Source of the DNA: Schwartzia sp. (in: firmicutes)
GTDB taxonomy: Bacteria > Bacillota > Negativicutes > Selenomonadales > Selenomonadaceae
Length of the DNA: 32,057 nt
Assembly (NCBI GenBank): GCA_017480545.1
Contig: JAFVAI010000091.1
Coordinates: 1-32,057, forward strand
Reading direction: 5' to 3'
Shown here: piece after piece, positions 7,796 to 13,955 of the stretch
How the letters are laid out: each line of letters starts with the position of its first letter
Position numbering within the stretch: position 1 is the first letter of the stretch
Translations under genes and position numbers: made by a program
Notes under the pieces: model-generated
Seen by the model: only the letters and a program-made list of their open reading frames with translations
What the model was told of the DNA's origin: nothing
Databases searched by the model: none

Positions 7796-7975
7796 TTAAA
7801 ACATATCGTGACGAAATACACTTTCCTCCCTATAATTCAAGTACTCTTCCCTCCACGCATCTTCAAACTGCACCGTCTTGAACCCCATGCCGAACCATCC
7901 AATATCAAAGCATTCCTTGATTTCAGCAAGACATTCCTCCACGTGAAATTTCGGCTTCAAAACTTGAATCGGCAT
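7796..7975 (-). pseudogene. Remnant of a DegT/DnrJ/EryC1/StrS-type sugar aminotransferase
   Basis: Only 59 residues remain, from the ATG at 7975. The stretch PIQVLKPKFHVEECLAEIK followed by ECFDIGWFGMGFKTVQFEDAW resembles the N-terminus of PLP-dependent nucleotide-sugar aminotransferases (K-P-x-x-x-E-E-x-x-x-x-x-x-x-x-x-GW-GMG-x-K-x-x-x-FE). After this the frame runs into unrelated sequence and stops; the cofactor lysine and the rest of the enzyme are absent. It lies last in the minus-strand island cluster, so it was probably once part of the same glycan pathway. The downstream 100 bases (7689-7795) hold no recognisable continuation. Confidence 0.5.
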
Positions 7976-8021
7976 ATTTACACAATCTTCCTTTCCAAGA
8001 CAAACTAATAAAATCCTGTTT

Positions 8022-9173
8022 TTAGTCCATACTCGCAACGATGCGCATCAGAATGGGGTCCGACTGCTCTGTCTTTGAAAAGCCTCTATCTTCTTCTAAT
8101 GACAATATCTTGTATCCAAAGCGGATTATCTTGTTCTCCAATGTCTTCGGATCAATAAACCTCCGAAAATGTCCTTCGTAAATATAGGTATTCGGCGCGA
8201 CTTCCGTCCCTTTTCCATAAATATCGTCATGGATTGTTCTAGCCTCAATAAATAATTTGCTTCCGCCAAACATGGCATCCTTAATATTTCGTAGCAGTTC
8301 ATCCTCTTGTTCGTCCGTGATTGCGTGAAGAGTAAAACGACTATATATATAATCATACTGCCGTTGAAAGACAGCTCGGCATTTCACAAAATCGTCACAA
8401 ATGAACATCGCTTTGTCGGAATCGCCCACAGTAACTTGTAAACTTCGAATTGCTTCGTCTGAGGCATCCACTCCCGTGACGTACAATCCCCGTTTCATAA
8501 AAAAAAGACTGTCGCGCCCATTACCGCAGCCAAGCTCCAGAAGCTGCTTTCCATGCACCAAACCATCGGCAATATCCATCGCAAAATTGCTCGGTTTCCC
8601 CAATATTTTGGGCCGTTTCATATAATACTGATTCCAGTATAAATGATCACGTGCAAAGTCATCTTCCGTCTTCGGCGTTACCGCCAAAATATCGCGCACC
8701 ATATTGGCCACGGATTGTGTACCGTCATTACGCAGAGTAATATCAGCGTGGAGGGGAAGTTGCGCTTTTTTATAGTTAGCTAGGATTTCCTCACAAGAAT
8801 ATAAGCCACTCTTGTCATATTGTTCCATAAGCTTTACAGGCGTATCCACAAATACCTCCACATAGCCCTTGATATGTGTCCGGTTCCATTCACGTATCTC
8901 ATGGAACATAGCAATCGTACAAATGACAACAATAATGCCTTGATCGGCCAACAGTTTGCAAAGTTGTGAATATCGCCGCCCGCGCGCCAGCCGTTCATCA
9001 TCTGCATAGCCAAAAGTATCACCGACAAATTGTTTTAAAATATCACCATCAAGTATCAGGACGTTGTCATGCTCTTTGCGCAAAGCGTAATAAAGGGCTG
9101 TTCCAATCGTTGTTTTCCCGCTGGCCTTCAGTCCTGTTATCCAGTATACCCTTCCAGCCTTATGCACGATCAT
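8022..9173 (-). CDS. APS-kinase-like / class I SAM methyltransferase fusion protein
   Basis: A 383-residue two-domain protein. Residues 1-165 are an APS-kinase (CysC) fold: Walker A GLKASGKTT at 14-22, LDGD at 41-44, and YDKSGLY at 119-125. The segment that is SPYR-x-x-R in true APS kinases reads IAMFHEIREWNR here, arguing for another substrate. Residues 175-383 are a methyltransferase opening with HLYWNQYYMKRP; motif I is LLELGCGNG at 211-219, followed by VTGVDASDEAI and later SRFTLHAITDEQEDELL. The start overlaps the upstream kinase gene by 14 bases; a GTG two codons in has better spacing to GGGAG. Inferred role: phosphorylation then methylation of a glycan precursor or end group. Domain identities are fairly certain, the reaction is not. 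Confidence 0.8.
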   Translation of the reverse strand: MIVHKAGRVYWITGLKASGKTTIGTALYYALRKEHDNVLILDGDILKQFVGDTFGYADDERLARGRRYSQLCKLLADQGIIVVICTIAMFHEIREWNRTHIKGYVEVFVDTPVKLMEQYDKSGLYSCEEILANYKKAQLPLHADITLRNDGTQSVANMVRDILAVTPKTEDDFARDHLYWNQYYMKRPKILGKPSNFAMDIADGLVHGKQLLELGCGNGRDSLFFMKRGLYVTGVDASDEAIRSLQVTVGDSDKAMFICDDFVKCRAVFQRQYDYIYSRFTLHAITDEQEDELLRNIKDAMFGGSKLFIEARTIHDDIYGKGTEVAPNTYIYEGHFRRFIDPKTLENKIIRFGYKILSLEEDRGFSKTEQSDPILMRIVASMD

Positions 9174-9726
9174 CCACTCCCTGTAATTTCTTCGAACTTA
9201 CTTCATAATTTCCGTACATAAATTTCTCCCATATGAAAGCCAGAACTTCTTCTGGAGAAATACTCCCGTCATTTACTATACGCACATTTGGACAGCTTGG
9301 CAGTTCCAACGTCAAATCCATTCCCACAACATCTCGTGCTTCACCACGAATTGATTTGCTGTACAAGCCCTTCTTATCTCGTTGTTTCAAAATTCTCAAC
9401 GGAACATCGAGAAAAATTTCTCGATAAAGCGGAATATTTTTCCGATTCCACTCCCTCACACTTTCGAACATACTGATAGTACAGCAAACAACGTCTATAC
9501 CTTGATCTGAAATCATCTTGCACACACGCGCATTACGATAAGCTGCCTGACGCCTATCATCTTTGGTATATCCATTTGCGTCATTAAAAGCCCAACGTGT
9601 GACATCTCCATCTAAGAGAATCACATTTGGCCTTTCCGCCCGCAAACGGTTGTATAAAAGCGTCCCTATCGTAGTTTTCCCTGCCCCCGCCAATCCAGTC
9701 ACCCAATATACTGTTCCAATCTCCAT
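9160..9726 (-). CDS. APS-kinase-like (CysC family) small-molecule kinase
   Basis: A 188-residue P-loop kinase with Walker A GLAGAGKTT at residues 11-19, LLDGD at 37-41, DDRRQAAYRNARVCKMISDQG, and RDKKGLYSK near residue 117. It is a paralogue of the N-terminal domain of the next gene; both share YW-V/I-TGL before the P-loop and MF-x-x-x-REWNR where classical APS kinases have the SPYR motif. True sulfate assimilation is therefore doubtful, and no sulfurylase or reductase is nearby. Homologues in capsule clusters, such as Cj1415 of Campylobacter jejuni, act on cytidine nucleotides in O-methyl phosphoramidate synthesis. AAGGAG lies eight bases before the ATG. Family assignment is strong, substrate is inferred. 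Confidence 0.8.
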   Translation of the reverse strand: MEIGTVYWVTGLAGAGKTTIGTLLYNRLRAERPNVILLDGDVTRWAFNDANGYTKDDRRQAAYRNARVCKMISDQGIDVVCCTISMFESVREWNRKNIPLYREIFLDVPLRILKQRDKKGLYSKSIRGEARDVVGMDLTLELPSCPNVRIVNDGSISPEEVLAFIWEKFMYGNYEVSSKKLQGVDDRA

Positions 9727-9756
9727 GCAACAATCTCCTTCATAGTTATTATATTC

Positions 9757-11643
9757 TCAATAACAATGCATTACGATATTCTTTTCCGTGACGCCAAGAT
9801 ATTCATAGAACTCAATAGCGACCTTCCGCTTCTCTTTCCATGGGTTGCAAAACTTCCCTGCCTTGGTCCGAAGTTCAGCAATCCTCCCTGCATAGGCCGG
9901 ATTATCAATTAAGTTGATATTGCATTCCTTGTCACGGAAGTAAGTTTCTTCTCCAAGGATATTGATGGTATAACATTCTCCTTCTGCGGTGATAACCTTT
10001 GTCGCCTGCAAATATTTCTTCAATTCCGCCTTGCTTATTTCCCTTCGCTCATAAAGGAAATGTTTCCATGCGCCCTTCAAATGAGTCGACAAAAAATCGC
10101 CGCCATATGGATCAATAACATCCACTATCGCTGCGTCCGTAAATGCCTCGTCAATGTTTCCTTCTGGACGCAACAATCCATCAAGCAGCTTATGCATATC
10201 CCTATAACTGAACAACCGGTATTCATCGCCGCATACTACCCCTTTTCCCATTACCTTAAACGGCATATTGACATTCTGCTCTGTTAAGTCATGCTCATTG
10301 CCATGATCGCTCATGTAGATGCTGATAGAATCGGAAGGGAATAAACCGTGATACCATTCTAGCTGCCGGTCAAGGTAATCTCGACTCTTCTTTGCCTCCC
10401 CCGAGCAATCCACTGTTTGGTTTATGCCGAGGTCATGAGAAATAGGGGCTACGAACGCCGACGGATAAGGATCGTGGGTTTCCATACAATGAAAAAGCAA
10501 TACGCACGCATTCGAAGTTGATAGCAATCGATCAAGTGCGTGCCACATACCAATCATAGACGGCGCATAGTTCGTTGGGTAATTTTGATAACAATCATGA
10601 CGTATGTCATTTTTCAATTTGGTCATCATATTCGCAGAATAGATATGCAGTTCTCGTCCTTGGGAAGCATAGTCCGAAAAAATGGTATCTTTTATCCCCA
10701 AAGGCTTTTGCCGAATCAGCTTTCCTGCTTTCACATTCTTCCCCGTCAAAATTGAATACATCACAGCGCGCGTATTCACCATAGTAGTGTAAGCATTATG
10801 AAACACAAGCCCATTGTGAAGCTGCCCTGTCCACCGCATAGAGAAAAAATCTTCCTTTTCCTCTTGGTCTATCCAGTAAATAAGCAAATCACGCTGTTTT
10901 CGGTTTTCCAAGCGGCTTTTGATATTAGAAAGGAGCTCTTCAACCTGATTCCAAAACTCCATATACCGCCCGGCATCCTCATACCCATCCCGTTGATACC
11001 TATCAATTTCCTCTTTGGTATGCAGAAAATCACGGGCACGAAGATAATGCGCAATCAACTGCTGATGCCAAAGACGTTTTGCTGCTCTATCCGCCGTGTT
11101 TTCACGCAAATGGGCAGCAACAAAAATATCAACATACGGATGATTTTGCCTTGAATCCGAAAAACAATGAAACAACTGTTTTTCAAATAACAATACATTC
11201 ATGTCAATGATCAAGCCGGGGAAGCCTCTGGCGATCAACTCTGCGTGTCGCCCTGAATGCCATGCCGTTAATACAATAACATCTATTTTATGTTGCGCAA
11301 CTTCACAACTCGCTAGAATAGGTCTGCCATGATAGGTAGCGTCGCTCCGTTCTTCTTGAATCAAAAAACGAATCTTCCGCCTGTTGCATGGCGAAAGCAA
11401 CCAAAACCAGATTCGCCCACGTGTTCTTCCTTCAATCCACAAGGCAATAACTTTATTATCCTTCAGCCGTTCTAAAGCTGCATTTAGCGCAATCGCAAGC
11501 CGAACCATGCCAAACATCTGACGAACAGGGTGCAAAACGGCATCCCAAGACTTCGTTTTCCCCATTTCATCTATTGCATCATATATATCATATTTTCGCA
11601 TCAATTCATTTAATTTCTCATTAATCATATTAGTTTCCATCAT
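9757..11643 (-). CDS. Alkaline-phosphatase-superfamily (sulfatase/phosphotransferase-like) protein with an extra N-terminal domain
   Basis: A 628-residue protein without signal peptide or membrane segments. The C-terminal part has hallmarks of the alkaline phosphatase/sulfatase fold: AYTTMVNTRAVMYSILTGKN near residues 280-300 (nucleophile region), HCMETHDPYPSAF near 385, and MSDHGNEHDL near 443 (metal-binding Asp-His). About residues 60-170 form a separate alpha/beta domain (KVIALWIEGRTRG..., KIDVIVLTAWHSGRHAELIARG) resembling a Rossmann or GT-B half. It is first in the minus-strand island cluster and 30 bases ahead of the CysC-like gene. It might remove or transfer a phosphate or sulfate group on a glycan in the cytoplasm. 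An ATG five codons in (11628) fits the ribosome site better. Confidence 0.6.
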   Translation of the reverse strand: MMETNMINEKLNELMRKYDIYDAIDEMGKTKSWDAVLHPVRQMFGMVRLAIALNAALERLKDNKVIALWIEGRTRGRIWFWLLSPCNRRKIRFLIQEERSDATYHGRPILASCEVAQHKIDVIVLTAWHSGRHAELIARGFPGLIIDMNVLLFEKQLFHCFSDSRQNHPYVDIFVAAHLRENTADRAAKRLWHQQLIAHYLRARDFLHTKEEIDRYQRDGYEDAGRYMEFWNQVEELLSNIKSRLENRKQRDLLIYWIDQEEKEDFFSMRWTGQLHNGLVFHNAYTTMVNTRAVMYSILTGKNVKAGKLIRQKPLGIKDTIFSDYASQGRELHIYSANMMTKLKNDIRHDCYQNYPTNYAPSMIGMWHALDRLLSTSNACVLLFHCMETHDPYPSAFVAPISHDLGINQTVDCSGEAKKSRDYLDRQLEWYHGLFPSDSISIYMSDHGNEHDLTEQNVNMPFKVMGKGVVCGDEYRLFSYRDMHKLLDGLLRPEGNIDEAFTDAAIVDVIDPYGGDFLSTHLKGAWKHFLYERREISKAELKKYLQATKVITAEGECYTINILGEETYFRDKECNINLIDNPAYAGRIAELRTKAGKFCNPWKEKRKVAIEFYEYLGVTEKNIVMHCY

Positions 11644-11892
11644 TTCCTACAAAATTGGGACTTATTATCGTAGTTCGTCTACATCCATGCCACAGTTTTG
11701 ATATTTTCATCGATCATCACTGACATAGTGCCTTCATTTCTATATGGTTTACAATCGATTTATCTCGTCTGTCGCTATGACGATTCCTTTCCGTTAAAGA
11801 TAGTCCCAAGCAACTTCATGTTAAACTCCATTCCGCCGCTGTCGCAGGCGGCACAAATAGTGATGAAAACAAAGGCGCGACATTCCTTTGTT

Positions 11893-11901
11893 TGGTATAA
11901 T
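11893..11901 (+). promoter_or_regulatory. Extended -10 promoter of the IS110-type leader
   Basis: TGGTATAAT: TATAAT at 11896-11901 with the TG-n extension. It would start RNA near 11908, just before the structured leader. The upstream -35 is poor. The rest of 11644-11892 shows no gene or clear signal. Confidence 0.55.
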
Positions 11902-11907
11902 CGGTTC

Positions 11908-12085
11908 AGAGGGAAGACATCCTACAAAGCACGGGGAGGTGAGTTGAGGATTGTCAACTCCGCTCGATTCAAGTCAGTATGTTAAACAGTGCAAGCCCTG
12001 CCTCCCAAGCACAAATAAGTGGCTCTCCGAGACCGCACGCTAATCATTGGCATAGACTTATCGTTTCTGCTTGGCAGGGCAGGCA
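11908..12085 (+). ncRNA. Putative IS110-type bridge RNA
   Basis: The leader between a TGGTATAAT promoter and the truncated transposase folds well by eye. A 5' hairpin has a seven-bp stem (11941-11947 with 11954-11960) plus three outer pairs. A second long hairpin has three nested stems separated by internal loops: 11995-12002 with 12073-12080, 12007-12011 with 12068-12072, and 12015-12020 with 12056-12061; a small hairpin caps it at 12021-12034. Bridge RNAs of IS110-group elements are about 180 nt, come from the 5' non-coding end, and present internal loops that pair with target and donor DNA. Size, position and shape agree. Loop-DNA pairing was not checked, and the ends are estimates. Confidence 0.45.
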
Positions 12086-12122
12086 ATGTCTTCCCTCAAC
12101 AAAGGAAGGAGGCACTGCCAGC

Positions 12123-12638
12123 ATGAAAATCGTGTACCCCATTTGCTGTGGCATCGATGTCCACAAAAGCTTTCTCGTTGCCACCATCGTATCCGTAACG
12201 GAACTGCGGACACTCAAGTACAAGAAGGAACGCTTCTCCACCTTCAACAAGGACCTCAACAGGCTCAAGCATTGGCTCATGGAGAACAACTGCTACGATG
12301 TGTGCATGGAATCTACCGGCAAATACTGGGTTCCTGTTCTCAATGTGCTGGAGCCTGAGCTTCGTGTCGTCATCGTCAACCCCAAATGCGTCAAAGCGAT
12401 CAAGGGCAACAAGGACGATGTGAAGGATTCCAAGTGGATTGGCGAGCTCTTCTGCTTTGGGCTGGTGCGGTGCAGTTTCGTTCCCGAAAAGCCTATCCGC
12501 ATCCTGCGCGAGTTCACGAGATACCGCTGCAAGCTTGTCAATATGCGCAGCAGCGAGAAGAACCGTTTCCAGAACAGCTTCACGGTCTGCAACATCGCCC
12601 TGGATTCCGTGGTGTCGGATATGTTCGGCAAGTCCGCA
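12123..12638 (+). pseudogene. IS110-family transposase, truncated after the DEDD domain
   Basis: The ATG at 12123 follows GGAAGGAGG by ten bases. The product reads CGIDVHKSFLVATIV, CMESTGKYWVPVLNVL, VVIVNPKCVKAIKGNKDD and VKDSKWIGEL, giving the four RuvC-like acidic residues at about D12, E63, D99 and D102. Similarity fades after MFGKSA (residue 172). The C-terminal Transposase_20 domain with the catalytic serine is absent, so it cannot recombine DNA. The frame does not stop: it runs through non-homologous sequence directly into acrA. The element's 3' end was lost, probably by deletion or recombination, leaving this fragment immediately upstream of the efflux promoter. Confidence 0.85.
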
Positions 12639-12668
12639 ATTCGTGAAATACAGGCTGCGATGAACATA

Positions 12669-12697
12669 TTGACAATTTCTCTCTATCATTTTAGAAT
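12669..12697 (+). promoter_or_regulatory. acrAB promoter
   Basis: TTGACA (12669-12674), a 17-base spacer, then TAGAAT (12692-12697). The -35 is perfect and the -10 has one mismatch. It lies 31 bases past the end of transposase similarity, so it belongs to the efflux operon and places translation at the ATG at 12765. Confidence 0.75.
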
Positions 12698-12713
12698 TAA
12701 ACGATATTTAATT
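12695..12713. promoter_or_regulatory. Palindromic operator candidate over the acrAB start site
   Basis: AATTAAA-CGATA-TTTAATT is a perfect seven-bp inverted repeat with a five-base centre. It overlaps the -10 and the expected transcription start near 12704, an ideal place for a dimeric repressor such as a TetR- or MarR-type regulator. No regulator gene is adjacent. The 5' leader also holds a small TTTGCA/TGCAAA hairpin (12713-12741). Confidence 0.45.
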
Positions 12714-12764
12714 TTGCATGCGGTCTGCGCGGCAGTGCAAATAAATTTAGGAGGGACTCTGTTT

Positions 12765-13943
12765 ATGACGAATGGGAAAAAGAAGCTGTTGGGCGCGGCG
12801 TTGTCGGCGATGCTGGCGGCGGGCGTTTTCGCTGGCTGCGGTGGGCAGCAGGCGCCGCAGGGCGCGCCCGCGACGCCGGTTAAGGCGATGAAGGTTTTGA
12901 AGCAGGATACGCCGCTGACCTCGGAATACGCGGGGCAGGTGCGCGGCCGCGACGAGGTCAGGATTTTGCCCCGGGTGTCCGGCGCGATTGTGGAGAAATA
13001 TGTGCACGGCGGTCAGTTCGTCGACGAGGGGCAGGCACTCTACCGCATCGACCCCCGGCAATACGAGGCGGCGGTGCTCTCCGCCCAGGCGACCCTCGCC
13101 CAGTCGCAGGCCACGCTGGACAACGCCAAGATAGATTTGCAGCGCGACGAGGAGCTTTTGGCCTCGGCGGCGATTTCCGAGCAGACGGTCACGACCCAAA
13201 GGGCGCGGGTCAACGAGTATGCGGCTGTGGTGGCGGCCAACGCCGCGCTCCTGCAAAGGGCGCAGGACAATCTGGACGATACCGTGGTCTACGCGCCGAT
13301 GCACGGGCGGCTCGACGTCAACGACGTGGCGGTGGGCACCTACGCCACATCGGGGCAGACGAGCCTCGTGACCATCGGCACCGTGGATCCGGTCTATGTG
13401 CAGTTCAGCATTTCCGAGACGCAGTATTTGAAGTTCATGAACCTCCACACGCTGAACGCGGGGGATATGGGCTCCGCGGTTGTCAGCATCACGCTGACGG
13501 ACGGCAGCATGTACCCGCAGAAAGGCCGCCTCGTGCAGGCGGACCGCGCGCTGTCCGAGAACACGGGCACGCTGACGGTCAAGGCCCTCTTCCCGAACCC
13601 CAGCGGCATCCTGCTTCCGGGCATGTTCGCCCGCGTGCGCCTCGGCGGTGAGACGGTGCCGGGGGCGATCCTCGTGCCGCAGCGCGCGATCCAGCAGGTT
13701 CTCGACAAGACCTTCGTGCTGGTGGTGGGCGACGACGGCAAGTCCCAGGCGCGCAGCGTCGAGCTGGGCGACAAGGTCGGCAGCTACTACATCGTGACGA
13801 AGGGCGTCACGGAAAACGACAACGTGATTGTCGAGGGCCTCACGAAGCTTCAGGACGGCATGGATCTTAATGTCACGACGGTGACGCCGCAGGAAATGGG
13901 CTTCACGCTGAACGTTGCTCCCTCTGTTTCGGACAGGCAATAA
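12765..13943 (+). CDS. acrA: RND efflux periplasmic adaptor lipoprotein (AcrA/MexA type)
   Basis: The 392-residue membrane-fusion protein links the inner-membrane pump to an outer-membrane channel. It starts at the ATG preceded by GGAGGGAC. A lipoprotein signal peptide ends in VFAGC, with Cys25 the lipidation site. Next come the barrel-sandwich half motif EVRILPRVSGAIVEKYVHGGQFVDEGQALYRID, an alpha-hairpin (residues about 95-165, AQATLAQSQATLDNAK...), and the second half motif VYAPMHGRLDVNDVAVGTYA. The C-terminal beta-barrel and membrane-proximal domains are complete. The open frame continues upstream without a stop into the truncated transposase, so automatic calling could create a false 654-residue fusion. 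The stop is 12 bases before acrB. No TolC-like gene follows. Confidence 0.92.
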   Translation: MTNGKKKLLGAALSAMLAAGVFAGCGGQQAPQGAPATPVKAMKVLKQDTPLTSEYAGQVRGRDEVRILPRVSGAIVEKYVHGGQFVDEGQALYRIDPRQYEAAVLSAQATLAQSQATLDNAKIDLQRDEELLASAAISEQTVTTQRARVNEYAAVVAANAALLQRAQDNLDDTVVYAPMHGRLDVNDVAVGTYATSGQTSLVTIGTVDPVYVQFSISETQYLKFMNLHTLNAGDMGSAVVSITLTDGSMYPQKGRLVQADRALSENTGTLTVKALFPNPSGILLPGMFARVRLGGETVPGAILVPQRAIQQVLDKTFVLVVGDDGKSQARSVELGDKVGSYYIVTKGVTENDNVIVEGLTKLQDGMDLNVTTVTPQEMGFTLNVAPSVSDRQ

Positions 13944-13955
13944 GGGGGACGGACA

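Noticed and set aside
9160..9726. A sulfate-assimilation cysC gene
   Set aside because: The kinase fold is right, but the SPYR-type element is replaced and no sulfurylase, PAPS reductase or sulfotransferase is near; a glycan-linked kinase is more likely.
11698..11985. A 95-codon frame upstream of the IS110 leader
   Set aside because: No ribosome site, biased composition, and it runs into the predicted structured RNA; more likely non-coding.
11979..13943. A single 654-residue transposase-adaptor fusion protein
   Set aside because: acrA has its own promoter, ribosome site and complete lipoprotein signal peptide at 12765; the upstream part is an IS110 remnant that happens to lack a stop.
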